From contig NZ_KB908381.1 in the NCBI RefSeq assembly GCF_000381005.1, positions 124,001 to 188,000 of the forward strand: a DNA stretch of 64,000 nt, read 5' to 3'. This document shows positions 25,319 to 34,924 of the stretch, piece after piece. Each line of letters opens with the position of its first letter. Within the stretch, counting starts at the first letter, position 1. The stretch is from Selenomonas bovis DSM 23594 (GTDB lineage: Bacteria; Bacillota; Negativicutes; Selenomonadales; Selenomonadaceae). The notes under the pieces are model-generated. The model was given only the letters and a program-made list of their open reading frames with translations. It had not been told where the DNA came from and did not search any database. Made by a program: the position numbers and the translations under genes.

Positions 25319-26085
25319 GATGTCTTCCCAGCCGTCGCCGCATAAACAGAAAACTCCTGTACGCCGTCGAGATGCAACAGGCGATTGAGCGCCGCATCCT
25401 CGAATGCGCCCATCGCGCAACAGCCAGCCTTGAGCGTACCCGCCGCGAGATAGAGATTCTCGCAGACATGTCCCGCATCGAGAAACGCATAGCGATAGCC
25501 ACGCTTGCCAAAGACATAGAGGAGGCGCTCGATATGCGCCGCCCAGACAAACGTGACGGCGCTCTCCGCCACAGCATGCTGCGTGCGGAACGCCTCGATG
25601 AACGGCGCTCTGCTATCTTCCCAAGGAATCTCATCCGCCAGCGGCAGCAGCGCATGCTCATACGCGAGATACCGGTAGAAGCCCGGTACGAGTCCCTCCA
25701 CCTTCTGCACGAAAAGGTATGTCTCGAACGCATGGCGCGCGCCGGCGCTCGGTACGTTGCGCATGCTGCCGCCCTTGCCGATCGGCATCTTCACGCCCTG
25801 TGTGCACCAGAGCAGATAGGAAAGCTCCTGCAGCGTAAACGGTGTCTCTGTATAGCTGCGCACGCTTGCGCGCAGCTCGACGAGCTCGAGGAAATTCACC
25901 TCGCGGTCTGGTAAAAGCTCCGGATCCGGCAACCTGACGAGCTTCGCCTCCGCTGGAGCCTGCTTCTCCGGCGCTGGGAACGGCTCGCCTCGCTTGAGCG
26001 GGCTCTGCGAATCCCAGGCCGCAGCCGTATCTTCAAGAAACGCCTGCTCCTTTTGATAAGTCTCACCCATCAAGAGACACCTCAC
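25315..26085 (-). CDS. SagB/ThcOx-type nitroreductase family protein
   Basis: 256 aa. FMN-dependent nitroreductase fold of the SagB type: [22 protein letters not shown] near residue 72, the flavin loop [19 protein letters not shown], and [27 protein letters not shown] toward the C-terminus. SagB enzymes oxidise azolines in peptide tailoring, but stand-alone members are common and of unknown role. No cyclodehydratase or precursor peptide is nearby. ATGA overlaps on both sides place it in the his operon. Confidence 0.85.
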   Translation of the reverse strand: MRCLLMGETYQKEQAFLEDTAAAWDSQSPLKRGEPFPAPEKQAPAEAKLVRLPDPELLPDREVNFLELVELRASVRSYTETPFTLQELSYLLWCTQGVKMPIGKGGSMRNVPSAGARHAFETYLFVQKVEGLVPGFYRYLAYEHALLPLADEIPWEDSRAPFIEAFRTQHAVAESAVTFVWAAHIERLLYVFGKRGYRYAFLDAGHVCENLYLAAGTLKAGCCAMGAFEDAALNRLLHLDGVQEFSVYAATAGKTS

Positions 26086-26789
26086 ATATCGGGACGGATG
26101 CCCGTCTTGCCCGTGAACTTATGATAGCTGCCACCCTTGCGACGGCTCATAAGCTCCGCGAAAAGCTCCTCCGGCGAGATGCCATGATAGGCGAGCAGGA
26201 CGAGGCAATGATACCAGAGATCTCCCATTTCGTAGAGGATCTCCTTACGCACATTGTTCTTCGAGGCGATGACCGTCTCGACAGCTTCCTCGCCGACCTT
26301 CTTGAGGATCTTATCCTGCCCCTTGTCGAAAAGGTAGTTCGTGTAAGAGCCCTCGACCGGATTCAGGCGGCGATCCTGGATGACATCGTAGAGCTCGTTG
26401 AGGACAATGGCCAGGGACTGCTGCTTCTCCGGCGGCACGACGGCAACGCTCTTGTCATTTTTCTCCGGATGCAGGCGGCGTCCGCTGAAGCAGGAATATG
26501 TCCCAGTATGGCAGGCGACACCGCGCTGGTGGACGCGCACGAGCAGCGTATCGCCGTCGCAGTCATAGGAGATCTCCTTGACCTGCTGGATATTGCCGGA
26601 CTCCTCCCCTTTCTGCCAGAGACGCTGGCGGCTGCGGCTATAGAACCACGTCAGCCCCGTCTCGATGGTCTTCTCCAGGGACTCCTTGTTCATGTAGGCG
26701 AGCATGAGCACCTGTCCGCTCTCCTCCTGCACAATGGCGGGTACCAGCCCCTTCTCGTCAAAGTGAACCTTGGAAATGTCTACACTCAT
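26082..26789 (-). CDS. hisI: Bifunctional phosphoribosyl-AMP cyclohydrolase / phosphoribosyl-ATP pyrophosphatase
   Basis: 235 aa HisIE fusion. The HisI half (residues 1-115) has [35 protein letters not shown] and the zinc motif [20 protein letters not shown]. The HisE half (from about 130) has [24 protein letters not shown]. It carries out steps 2 and 3 of histidine synthesis. The start overlaps the hisF stop as TGATG. Confidence 0.97.
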   Translation of the reverse strand: MSVDISKVHFDEKGLVPAIVQEESGQVLMLAYMNKESLEKTIETGLTWFYSRSRQRLWQKGEESGNIQQVKEISYDCDGDTLLVRVHQRGVACHTGTYSCFSGRRLHPEKNDKSVAVVPPEKQQSLAIVLNELYDVIQDRRLNPVEGSYTNYLFDKGQDKILKKVGEEAVETVIASKNNVRKEILYEMGDLWYHCLVLLAYHGISPEELFAELMSRRKGGSYHKFTGKTGIRPDM

Positions 26790-27547
26790 CAGAATCGAAC
26801 CTCCACACCACGAGATTTGAGATATTCCTTGACCTCGCGCACCGTGAACGTACCATAGTGGAACACAGAAGCAGCGAGCACGGCGTCTGCCTTGCCCTCC
26901 GTGAGCACATCGTAGAAATGCTCCAGCTTCCCGGCACCGCCGGACGCGATGACAGGCACATCGACAGCCTCGGAGACAGCGCGCGTGAGCTCGAGATCAT
27001 AGCCAGATTTCGTCCCATCGGCATCCATGCTCGTCAAGAGAATTTCGCCCGCTCCGAGCTGCGTCGCGCGCTTGACCCACTCGAGGCAGTCGATGCCCGT
27101 CGGTGTCCGGCCGCCGTTGACGTAGACCTCCCAGCGATGGTCGCCGGAACGGCGCGCATCGACGGCGAGCACGACGCACTGCCGACCGAACTTCTCCGCC
27201 CCCTCGCGTATGACGGAAGGATTCTTGACGGCTGCCGTATTGAGCGAGGTCTTGTCCGCGCCCGCCTTGAGCATCTTGCGCATATCCTCCACCGTGCGGA
27301 TGCCGCCGCCGATCGTAAAGGGAATGAACACCTGCGAAGCACAGCCGCGCGCGACATCCACGATCGTATCGCGTTTGTCACTCGACGCCGTGATATCGAG
27401 AAACACCAGCTCATCCGCCCGCTCCTTATCATAGCGGGCGGCCAGCTCTACCGGATCGCCCGCGTCGCGCAGACCGACGAAATTCGTTCCCTTGACGACG
27501 CGCCCATCTTTGACGTCGAGGCAAGGAATAATTCTTTTCGTATACAA
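26789..27547 (-). CDS. hisF: Imidazole glycerol phosphate synthase, cyclase subunit
   Basis: 252 aa TIM barrel. It begins with TTG (shown by the position next to GGAGGTGA) as [20 protein letters not shown], with catalytic Asp in CLDVKDG and in the second half ([15 protein letters not shown]). It uses ammonia from HisH to close the imidazole ring. hisA ends 2 bases before it. Confidence 0.97.
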   Translation of the reverse strand: MYTKRIIPCLDVKDGRVVKGTNFVGLRDAGDPVELAARYDKERADELVFLDITASSDKRDTIVDVARGCASQVFIPFTIGGGIRTVEDMRKMLKAGADKTSLNTAAVKNPSVIREGAEKFGRQCVVLAVDARRSGDHRWEVYVNGGRTPTGIDCLEWVKRATQLGAGEILLTSMDADGTKSGYDLELTRAVSEAVDVPVIASGGAGKLEHFYDVLTEGKADAVLAASVFHYGTFTVREVKEYLKSRGVEVRF

Positions 27548-27549
27548 TT

Positions 27550-28281
27550 TTAGTTCACCTCCGCCGCGATTGCAAGCGCCTCGGGGAGAGACAGGCTGCC
27601 CGTATAGATGGACTTCCCGACGATGACGCCCTCGATACCGTCCTTTTCGTACGGCTTGAGCGCCTCGATATCGCGCACATCGCGCACGCCGCCGGAAGCG
27701 ACGACATGGACGCCGCTCTCCCGCGCGAGCTTCGCCGTCGCCTCGACATTGACGCCCGCGAGCGTGCCATCCCTGCTGATATCGGTATAGATGATGGTCC
27801 TGACGCCCGCCTGCTTCATACGTTTCGCGAGCGTGATGACATCGACATCTCCCGAGACGCCCCAGCCGTCCACCGCGACGATGCCGTCCTTCGCGTCGAT
27901 GCCGACGACAATGCGATTGCCGTATTTCGCGCAGGCCGCAGCCACGAGCTCCGGATCGCGCACGGCCACGGATCCGAGAATCACGCGGCGCACGCCGAGC
28001 GCGAGCACTTCATCGATGTTCTCGAGCGTGCGGATGCCGCCGCCGAGTTCCACGGGAATCGTCACCGCCGCGAGGATTTCCCGCACGGTCGCGAGATTTT
28101 CTGAATGGCCCGCACGTGCGCCGTCGAGATCGACAAGATGCAGAAACTGCGCGCCCTGCGCCTGCCATTGCTGCGCTACCTCGGCCGGCTGATCGGAAAA
28201 AACCGTCTCCTGATCGAAATCGCCCTTGAACAGGCGCACACATTTCCCACCGCGCAAATCAATCGCCGGAAAAATCGTCAT
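27550..28281 (-). CDS. hisA: ProFAR isomerase
   Basis: 243 aa TIM barrel paralogous to His[20 protein letters not shown] at the N-terminus, [12 protein letters not shown], and [14 protein letters not shown] with the second catalytic Asp. It isomerises ProFAR to PRFAR. ATG start preceded by GGGGGAAATG. Lies between hisH and hisF. Confidence 0.97.
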   Translation of the reverse strand: MTIFPAIDLRGGKCVRLFKGDFDQETVFSDQPAEVAQQWQAQGAQFLHLVDLDGARAGHSENLATVREILAAVTIPVELGGGIRTLENIDEVLALGVRRVILGSVAVRDPELVAAACAKYGNRIVVGIDAKDGIVAVDGWGVSGDVDVITLAKRMKQAGVRTIIYTDISRDGTLAGVNVEATAKLARESGVHVVASGGVRDVRDIEALKPYEKDGIEGVIVGKSIYTGSLSLPEALAIAAEVN

Positions 28282-28293
28282 ATCATTTCCCCC

Positions 28294-28905
28294 TCAGCCG
28301 TTGATGAAACTCCGCAAGATCTGCAGCCCGACGTCGCCGGACTTCTCCGGATGGAACTGCGTCGCCTGGAGATTTCCCTGCGCGACGGCAGCCGTCAGCG
28401 TCTCGCCGTACTCCGTCGTCGCCGTGATGACAGACGAGTCCTCCGGCACCGCATGATAGCTGTGCACGAAATAAACATAGGGATGCTCAGAAAGCCCCGC
28501 GAAGAGATCTGTCTTCGCCCTGCGTTCCCGGATATTCAGGGAATTCCATCCCATGTGCGGAATCTTGAGCTCTGGTGCCTGGATCTTCCGCACGGTTCCG
28601 TGGATGAGTCCGAGCCCCTGCGCGCCCGGGGATTCCTCACTGCCGTCGAAGAGGATCTGCAGACCCACGCAGATGCCGAGCAGAGGACGACCGGACGCCA
28701 CCAGTTCCTTGATGACAGGAATGAGCCCCGTCGCCTCAAGGTTTTTCATGCAGTCGCCAAACGCGCCGACGCCGGGCAGCACAACCTTTTCCGCCGCGCG
28801 GATCACGGCCTCGTCACGCGTGACGGTAACGGGCGCGCCGAGCGCCGCAACGGCCTTTTCCACGCTGAACAAATTGCCGACTCCATAGTCAATGATCGCA
28901 ATCAT
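28294..28905 (-). CDS. hisH: Imidazole glycerol phosphate synthase, glutaminase subunit
   Basis: 203 aa class I glutamine amidotransferase. Oxyanion strand PGVGAFGDCM, nucleophile in LLGICVGLQILFDGSEE, and the His/Glu pair in TQFHPEKSG. It delivers ammonia to HisF. Start ATG at 28905, 12 bases after hisB. Confidence 0.97.
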   Translation of the reverse strand: MIAIIDYGVGNLFSVEKAVAALGAPVTVTRDEAVIRAAEKVVLPGVGAFGDCMKNLEATGLIPVIKELVASGRPLLGICVGLQILFDGSEESPGAQGLGLIHGTVRKIQAPELKIPHMGWNSLNIRERRAKTDLFAGLSEHPYVYFVHSYHAVPEDSSVITATTEYGETLTAAVAQGNLQATQFHPEKSGDVGLQILRSFING

Positions 28906-28917
28906 CGTATCGCCTCC

Positions 28918-29508
28918 TCAAAGTACGCCCTTCGTCGAGGGTACCCCCGTCACACGCGCGTCACGTGCCACGGCGATACGCAACGCATGGCCAAGCGCTT
29001 TGAAGATTCCCTCCACCTTATGATGCGAATTCGTGCCATAGAGGATGCGCACATGAAGTGTGATGCCGGCATGCATCGCGAAAGCGCGCAGGAACTCCTC
29101 CGTAAGCTCTGTGTCATAGCCACCGATCATCGGCGCCATCGATCCGCCCTCATAGACGAGAAACGGCCGCCCGCTGATGTCGAGCGAGACGAACGCCAGC
29201 GTCTCATCCATCGGCAGATAGAACGTGCCGTAGCGGGTAATGCCACGCTTATCGCCAATGGCTTCGCGAAACGCGTCGCCGAGCGCGATACCGATATCTT
29301 CGACAGAATGATGCCCATCCACCTCGATATCGCCCCGGCATTCGAGCTTGAGATCGAAGAGACCATGCGCGGCGAAGAGATTCAGCATGTGATCGAAGAA
29401 GCCGATGCCGGAAGCAATCTCTGCTTTCCCCGTGCCGTCGAGGTTCCACGTGAGCCGGATGCTCGTCTCTGCCGTCGTGCGTTCGACGGCCGCCGTACGC
29501 GCACTCAT
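28918..29508 (-). CDS. hisB: Imidazoleglycerol-phosphate dehydratase
   Basis: 196 aa, dehydratase only (no phosphatase domain). Motifs [30 protein letters not shown], and later THHK-like [14 protein letters not shown]. It binds two Mn ions and dehydrates IGP. The ATG at 29508 overlaps the hisC stop as ATGA. Confidence 0.97.
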   Translation of the reverse strand: MSARTAAVERTTAETSIRLTWNLDGTGKAEIASGIGFFDHMLNLFAAHGLFDLKLECRGDIEVDGHHSVEDIGIALGDAFREAIGDKRGITRYGTFYLPMDETLAFVSLDISGRPFLVYEGGSMAPMIGGYDTELTEEFLRAFAMHAGITLHVRILYGTNSHHKVEGIFKALGHALRIAVARDARVTGVPSTKGVL

Positions 29509-30578
29509 GCCCGTTCCTCCGCAAAAGCCTTGAGAACGCCGAGCCACGAGTCATTTTCCTCGCGCGTTCCCATCGAGATGCGCAGGCAGTTCGTGAGGCG
29601 GGGCGCCGCACCGAAGCTGCGCACGCCGATGCCCTGTCGCTCGAACGCCTCATTGAGCGCGGGTGCTGCCTCATGATGGATCAGGAGGAAATTCGTCTCA
29701 GAGGGATACACCGTAAAGCCCGGCACCTGCTTGATTGCTTCTGCCAGCCGCTTGCGCTCGGCGATGATCATCTGGATGCGCGGCACATACTCATGACGCA
29801 TCTGATAGACGATGTCGGCCGTGACGAGCGAAAGCGTATTCATGTGATACGGCATGAACGATCTGCCGATCATGTCCGTCATGGCAACCGACGCGATGCT
29901 ATAGCCGACGCGTGCCGACGCGAGGCCGTATGCCTTCGAGAACGTCCGCGCGATGATCATGTTCGGATAATCCTTGAGCAGCGAGACTGCCGACTGCCCG
30001 TAGAACTCCACATACGCCTCATCGACGAGGAACGCGCAACTCGTCGGGATGTTATCCGCGATGTACTGGATGTCAGAAACGGAAAAGCCCGTACCCGTCG
30101 GATTGTTCGGATTGCAGATGACGCAGAGGCGCGCTTTGTTTTTGATGACAGCCGAGACGAACTTCTCTAGATCGAGCGTATAGTCCGGCTCAAGGTCGAC
30201 CGGCACCCCCTTCGCTTCCGCTGCCGCGGCGTAAATGCCGTACATGGAGAACGAGGGCTGCGGATAGACGATAGCGGCATCCTTGCTGCCGCCAAAGCAA
30301 TAGAAGAGTTTCTCGATGATTTCCGAAGAGCCGTTGCCGAGCAGGATATTCTCCGGCTGCACCTTGAAATTCGCGGCAATCTGGCGCGTGAGGCTCAGAT
30401 ATTCCTCGGCGCCCGGATAGCGGTTAAACGCGACGCTCGCGAACCGTCCCATGAGACGATCCTCCACGATGGGCGGCAGATTCATCGTGCTCTCATTCGC
30501 GTTGAGCGTGATGCGGTATTCATTCGTATCCATGTCATAGGACGGGCGGTCGGCAAGCCCCTGACGGTATTTCAGCAT
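29505..30578 (-). CDS. hisC: Histidinol-phosphate aminotransferase
   Basis: 357 aa fold-type I PLP enzyme. [11 protein letters not shown] at the N-terminus, [23 protein letters not shown], the Asp in [10 protein letters not shown] and the PLP lysine in [16 protein letters not shown]. It transaminates imidazole acetol phosphate. It overlaps the end of hisD by 7 bases. Confidence 0.96.
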   Translation of the reverse strand: MLKYRQGLADRPSYDMDTNEYRITLNANESTMNLPPIVEDRLMGRFASVAFNRYPGAEEYLSLTRQIAANFKVQPENILLGNGSSEIIEKLFYCFGGSKDAAIVYPQPSFSMYGIYAAAAEAKGVPVDLEPDYTLDLEKFVSAVIKNKARLCVICNPNNPTGTGFSVSDIQYIADNIPTSCAFLVDEAYVEFYGQSAVSLLKDYPNMIIARTFSKAYGLASARVGYSIASVAMTDMIGRSFMPYHMNTLSLVTADIVYQMRHEYVPRIQMIIAERKRLAEAIKQVPGFTVYPSETNFLLIHHEAAPALNEAFERQGIGVRSFGAAPRLTNCLRISMGTREENDSWLGVLKAFAEERA

Positions 30579-31918
30579 TTCTCATTCCTCCTCAGACGGA
30601 TGGCGTTGGCGTGCGCCTGCAATCCCTCGGTCTCTGCCAGACGGATGATGTCATCGCTCACGGCGGCGAGCGCGGGCTGCGTATACGAGATGATGCTCGT
30701 GCGCTTCATGAAAGTCTCGACGTTGAGCACGGAATAGTAGCGCGCCGTGCCGCCCGTGGGCAGTACGTGGTTCGGCCCTGCGAAATAATCGCCGAGCGGT
30801 TCCGGCGAATAAGCACCGAGGAATACGGCACCCGCGTGCCGCACATAGGGCAGCAGCTGGAACGGCTGCGCAGTCAGAAGCTCCATGTGCTCCGGCGCGG
30901 AGACATTCGCGAACCGCATCGCCTGCATCATATCCTCCGCGACAACGATGAGACCATTGCGGTCGATGGATGCCTGTGCGATCTCTCGGCGCGGCAATTT
31001 GGCGAGCTGCTGCTCTGCCTCCGCCGCGACCTTGCCCGCGAGCTCCTCGTCGTCCGTGATGACGATGCTCGACGCCAGCGGATCATGCTCCGCCTGACTC
31101 AGCATATCAGCGGCCGTATAGACAGGATCTGCCGTCTTGTCTGCGACGATGAGGATCTCGCTCGGACCCGCAAGCATATCGATATCCACATGACCGTAAA
31201 CCTCTTTCTTCGCGAGCGTCACGAAGATATTGCCCGGCCCCGTGATCTTGTCGACGCGCGGCACCGTCTCCGTGCCGAACGCCATCGCAGCAATGGCCTG
31301 CGCGCCGCCGATCTTGTAGATCTTCTTGACACCAGCCGCACGCGCGGCGAGGAGCACATACGGATTGATCTTGCCGTTCTTCGGCGGCACCATCATGATG
31401 ATTTCCCGCACACCCGCGACAACAGCCGGCACGGCATTCATGATGACCGAGGACGGATAGGCCGCCGTGCCGCCCGGTACGTAGATACCGACGCGATCGA
31501 GGGGAATGATGGACTGCCCGAGGATCGAGCCTTGGTCGCGGTACGTCATCCACGAGTTTGGCTTCTGCTCCTGATGGTAGCGGCGCACGTTCTCCGCCGC
31601 CTTCCTGAGCGACGCAACGACAGCGGGATCCGCCGCCTGCTCTGCTGCCTCAAACTCCGCCTCGCTCACGAGCAGATTCTCCGGCGTGAGCTCGACGCGG
31701 TCGATGAGCTTTGTATAATGGATGACCGCCTTGTCGCCATCGCGGCGCACATCACCGACAATCTGACGCACGAGTTCTGCAGCGCTCATATCCTTGCCGA
31801 ACAGCTTCCTGTTGCTCTCGCGGATTTTCGGATTCAGTTCCACCTCATCGAACGCCGCTTTCGTGAGCAGTCGCTCGACCTCTCTTTCCCCGACTTCTCT
31901 TGCCTTGACGATTTTCAT
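30572..31918 (-). CDS. hisD: Histidinol dehydrogenase
   Basis: 448 aa. Signature region from GPSEILIVADKTADPVYTAAD through SQAEHDPLASSIVIT, which holds the zinc ligands, and PEHMELLTAQP with VLPTGGTARYYS toward the end. Two NAD-dependent oxidations convert histidinol to histidine. It overlaps hisG as ATGA. Confidence 0.97.
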   Translation of the reverse strand: MKIVKAREVGEREVERLLTKAAFDEVELNPKIRESNRKLFGKDMSAAELVRQIVGDVRRDGDKAVIHYTKLIDRVELTPENLLVSEAEFEAAEQAADPAVVASLRKAAENVRRYHQEQKPNSWMTYRDQGSILGQSIIPLDRVGIYVPGGTAAYPSSVIMNAVPAVVAGVREIIMMVPPKNGKINPYVLLAARAAGVKKIYKIGGAQAIAAMAFGTETVPRVDKITGPGNIFVTLAKKEVYGHVDIDMLAGPSEILIVADKTADPVYTAADMLSQAEHDPLASSIVITDDEELAGKVAAEAEQQLAKLPRREIAQASIDRNGLIVVAEDMMQAMRFANVSAPEHMELLTAQPFQLLPYVRHAGAVFLGAYSPEPLGDYFAGPNHVLPTGGTARYYSVLNVETFMKRTSIISYTQPALAAVSDDIIRLAETEGLQAHANAIRLRRNEKC

Positions 31919-32580
31919 GCCTTTGCCTCGCTTTCCAATATCTGCCGCAAATCCTCCACCATCGCATGAATGCGGTCGAACTTCAGTTTGAAACTCACGC
32001 GGTTCGCGATGAGGCGGGCCGTGGCGTCCATAATGTAGGCAATTTCCTCCAAATTGTTCTCCCGGAGCGTCGTTCCCGTCTCGACAATATCGACGATGCT
32101 CTCCGAAAGCCCGACGATGGGACCAAGCTCGATGGAGCCATTGAGCTTGATGTACTCCATCTGCATGCCGTGCTCATTGAAGAACTGCTCAGCGATATGC
32201 GGGAATTTCGTCGCCACGCGCGTATGCGCATAGTCTGTGAGCTTCGGCCGCCGCTCCGGCTTGTGCACCGCCATCATCAGATGACATTTGCCAAAGCCGA
32301 GGTCGAGGAGCTCGTAGACATCCTTGCCCGATTCCATGAGCACGTCCTTGCCGATGACGCCGATATCGGCCGCGCCGTACTCCACATACGTCGGCACATC
32401 AGCCGTCTTCGAGACGATGAACCGGATCTTCTTCTCCTCATTCGTGATGATGAGCTTGCGCGATTGATCGGAAAGCCCTTCTGCTGTATAGCCGATCTTG
32501 GCAAAGAGTTCTGCCGACAGGGAGAAAAGCTTTCCCTTAGGCAACGCCACCGTCAGATAATCCATATCGCTGGTCTGCAT
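31915..32580 (-). CDS. hisG: ATP phosphoribosyltransferase, short form
   Basis: 221 aa, the short form lacking the C-terminal regulatory domain, so it needs HisZ for activity and feedback control. LTVALPKGKLFSLSAELFA at the N-terminus, DVPTYVEYGAADIGVIGKD, and the PRPP loop ESIVDIVETGTTLRENNLEE. First enzyme of the pathway and first gene of the his operon. The ATG at 32580 has AGGAGGG five bases upstream. Confidence 0.97.
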   Translation of the reverse strand: MQTSDMDYLTVALPKGKLFSLSAELFAKIGYTAEGLSDQSRKLIITNEEKKIRFIVSKTADVPTYVEYGAADIGVIGKDVLMESGKDVYELLDLGFGKCHLMMAVHKPERRPKLTDYAHTRVATKFPHIAEQFFNEHGMQMEYIKLNGSIELGPIVGLSESIVDIVETGTTLRENNLEEIAYIMDATARLIANRVSFKLKFDRIHAMVEDLRQILESEAKA

Positions 32581-32638
32581 GCTGTCCCTCCTGGGTTCTT
32601 TTATTAATTAAAGTATTAACGTGATGAATATGGTCATT

Positions 32639-32667
32639 ATCATAGCATGTTACGTTGTAAACGTCAA
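32639..32667 (-). promoter_or_regulatory. Promoter of the his operon
   Basis: -35 TTGACG (32662-32667) and -10 TATGAT (32639-32644), 17-base spacer. The spacer contains the inverted sequence GTTTAC-AAC-GTAAC, which could be an operator, for example for the HisR-like regulator encoded at 34486. The operator role is a guess. No T-box or His-rich leader peptide was found. Confidence 0.7.
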
Positions 32668-32767
32668 GCCATGAGAAATTTTCTTTTTGAAACCAGAACC
32701 ACCTATCAAAGAGCCGCTTGGCATTTGCGTAAACGCACCCGCGGCATATCATCCCCCGCGCAGTTCA

Positions 32768-33274
32768 TCAATTCGCCTCGTCCGCGGCGCGCAGCAGGCG
32801 CAGTTCCCTGCTGTCTGTCGCCGCGGATGCTGCATGATGGCAGCGCACCAGCGCTGCCTCCTGTATCATGCCGATGCGCTCGAGCAGGCGCGCGCCGATG
32901 GCCGGATGCTCGTAGTAGACGAAAAGCAGCCGACAGCCCGCGGCCGCCCACGCGCGGGAACGCCGCGGGAAGAAGTGAGTGAGCAGCACAGCGGCAACCT
33001 TGCCGAAGAGGTCGAGATCTCCCTTGCGACGTCCCACGTCATGAAGCAACGCTGCGCGCAGCAAGAGCGCTCGATCGAGTGCAGCGCGCTCCCGCGCTGC
33101 CAGCTGCGCGGCCGTGTACGCCACACGGATGGCATGGCACTGGTCGACGCGGTGCATCGCGTAAAACAGTGACTGTGCTGCCGCGGGAAGATGCGCGCGC
33201 ACAAAAGCGTCATCCCGCGTGTCGACGCGCGCGGTCACGGCGCGAAAGAACTGACGGATACGCTGAAGCATCAT
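32768..33274 (-). CDS. HD-domain protein encoded behind hisZ
   Basis: 168 aa. The HD signature is visible as a histidine in the early helix (VDQCHAIRVAYTAA), LLHDVGRRKGDLD (the HD pair) and later HPAIGARLLERIG and ALVRCHHAA. This is the HDIG-type metal phosphohydrolase fold. The substrate is unknown. Its ATG-ATG start overlaps the hisZ stop, so it is translated from the hisR-hisZ transcript. A weak nested hairpin follows it. Confidence 0.8.
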   Translation of the reverse strand: MMLQRIRQFFRAVTARVDTRDDAFVRAHLPAAAQSLFYAMHRVDQCHAIRVAYTAAQLAARERAALDRALLLRAALLHDVGRRKGDLDLFGKVAAVLLTHFFPRRSRAWAAAGCRLLFVYYEHPAIGARLLERIGMIQEAALVRCHHAASAATDSRELRLLRAADEAN

Positions 33275-34455
33275 TCTAGATAAACGAGGGTCGCGTAGCC
33301 TTTCGCATGGCGCGACGCCTCTGCTTCCGCCTTCGTCTGCGGCGCGAGCGAAAGCTCTGCGACCTTGCCCTCGCTGCGCAGGCTCGTCGCCCTGTTGACA
33401 GCTGCCGCCTCCTGTCCCGCACTGTAACCGATATAGACATCCTTTGCCGGCTCCGGCGCACCGATGCCCTGACGCTCGAGCGCGAGCAGCACGCGCTCAA
33501 TCCCGAGTGCAAAGCCTGTCGCAGGGCAGGCGCAACCAAAGTCAGAGAGCATGTGATCATAACGGCCGCCACCCGCGAGTGGGAAGCCGAGCCCCGCGGT
33601 ATACACCTCGAAGACCATGCCAGTATAATAGCTGAAATCGCGGATGAGTCCGAGATCAAACCGCACATACTTCTCAAGGCCATACGATGCCAACAAATGA
33701 TAAATGGCGCTGAGATTGTCGAGGGCGCGACGGCTCTGCTCACCGAGCGCAGACGCATACGCCTGCTGCAGTGTCTCCTCGCCGCCGCTCAGCACAGGCA
33801 GCTGCCGCAGGTTCTGCTTGGCAGCTGCCGCAAGATCAAGCGACGCGACCGTCGCATCATAAGCGACGAGATCATGCTGCTCCAGCGCCTTCTTGAGCGT
33901 CTGCTGCGTTTGCTCGTCAAGACGATACTGCTGCATGATGCCCGTCACGAACTCCACCTGGCCGAGGCAGACAGAAAAGTCCTTGAGCCCTGCGCGCAGC
34001 AAGCTCTGGATGGCCAGTGCGAGCACTTCGGCATCCGCCGTCGCGCTTGCACTGCCAACGAGCTCGACCCCCGCCTGGTAAAACTCGCACTGCCGCCCCA
34101 TCTGGCTCTGCTCCGAACGGAAAACGCTGCTGATATAGGAGAGCTTGAGCGGCAGCGGCGCGTCCTTGAGACGGCTTGCGACCACGCGTGCGATGGGCGT
34201 CGTCATCTCATGGCGCAGCGCGAGCGTTTTCCCGCCCTTGTCAAAGAGCTTGAAAAGCTGCGGCGCAAGCTGTCTGCCGCTGTCCATCGTGAGCGTATCG
34301 AAGTATTCGATGGTCGGCGTTACCACCTCATCATAGCCCCAAAGCGCAAAAAGCGCCGCGAGTTTCGTCTCGATGGCGCGCTTGCCTGCGGCCTCTGTCG
34401 GCAAGAAGTCGCGTGTCCCGTACGGAATTCCCAAAACCTGTTTTTCGTTGACCAT
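33271..34455 (-). CDS. hisZ: ATP phosphoribosyltransferase regulatory subunit
   Basis: 394 aa, similar to the catalytic core of histidyl-tRNA synthetase but without the anticodon-binding domain and with changed active-site residues. Motifs: PYGTRDFLPTEAAGKRAIE, ALRHEMTTPIARVVAS (motif 2 region), LGLIRDFSYYTGMVFEVYT and GGGRYDHMLSDFG. It pairs with the short HisG. It is separate from the main his operon, under the hisR promoter. Confidence 0.95.
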   Translation of the reverse strand: MVNEKQVLGIPYGTRDFLPTEAAGKRAIETKLAALFALWGYDEVVTPTIEYFDTLTMDSGRQLAPQLFKLFDKGGKTLALRHEMTTPIARVVASRLKDAPLPLKLSYISSVFRSEQSQMGRQCEFYQAGVELVGSASATADAEVLALAIQSLLRAGLKDFSVCLGQVEFVTGIMQQYRLDEQTQQTLKKALEQHDLVAYDATVASLDLAAAAKQNLRQLPVLSGGEETLQQAYASALGEQSRRALDNLSAIYHLLASYGLEKYVRFDLGLIRDFSYYTGMVFEVYTAGLGFPLAGGGRYDHMLSDFGCACPATGFALGIERVLLALERQGIGAPEPAKDVYIGYSAGQEAAAVNRATSLRSEGKVAELSLAPQTKAEAEASRHAKGYATLVYLE

Positions 34456-34485
34456 GTAGTTCTCTCCTATTCGCTGTAGATCCGA

Positions 34486-34782
34486 TTATGCCTCTTTGTA
34501 CAGGCGTGTGAGAATGAGCTTGTATCCATCCGCGCCATAATTGAGACAACGTTTTACACGGCTGATGGTCGCCGTGCTCGCTCCCGTGCGCGCGACAATA
34601 TCGTCATACGTATGTCCATCCTGCAGCATCCGAGCTACCTCAAGCCGCTGTGACAACGCCTTGAGCTCGCTGACCGTACAAATATCCTCGAAGAACTGAT
34701 AGCACTCATCGACTGTCTCCAACGCAAGCACCGCCTGGCAGAGCTGATCGCTGAACGCGTCCCGCAGCTTCGGGTTCGTCAT
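34486..34782 (-). CDS. hisR: TrpR-like regulator of the YerC/YecD family (probable HisR)
   Basis: 98 aa, all helical. The TrpR-type HTH is clear: SELKALSQRLEVARMLQDG then TYDDIVARTGASTATISRVKRCL. In Firmicutes YerC/YecD proteins have been proposed to be histidine-responsive repressors of his genes. Its place directly upstream of hisZ supports that role here. Start ATG behind GGAGGGA. Confidence 0.85.
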   Translation of the reverse strand: MTNPKLRDAFSDQLCQAVLALETVDECYQFFEDICTVSELKALSQRLEVARMLQDGHTYDDIVARTGASTATISRVKRCLNYGADGYKLILTRLYKEA

Positions 34783-34831
34783 CGCTTCATCCCTCCTGCT
34801 TTATTCCTTTAATTTGTGAAAATTTATTTAC

Positions 34832-34860
34832 ATTGTAGCACATCATCGAGTGCCATGCAA
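34832..34860 (-). promoter_or_regulatory. Promoter of hisR-hisZ-HD
   Basis: -35 TTGCAT (34855-34860) and -10 TACAAT (34832-34837), 17-base spacer, directly after the terminator of the HlyD-like gene. Confidence 0.65.
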
Positions 34861-34861
34861 C

Positions 34862-34890
34862 AAAAAGAACCGCTGCCCGAAGGCAACGGT
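34862..34890 (-). terminator. Terminator of the HlyD-like gene
   Basis: Stem ACCGTTGCC/GGCAGCGGT (9 bp, one G-U) with a TTCG loop, followed by TCTTTTT on the minus strand, 35 bases after the stop. Confidence 0.9.
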
Positions 34891-34924
34891 CCAGATTGCT
34901 GCATCAACTGCGGCAAGCGCTTAT

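Noticed and set aside
25315-26085. Thiazole/oxazole-modified peptide cluster suggested by the SagB-like protein
   Set aside because: No YcaO cyclodehydratase, precursor peptide or exporter is adjacent; the gene is embedded in the his operon.
30611-31969. 452-codon open frame opposite hisD
   Set aside because: Antisense shadow of a well conserved gene.
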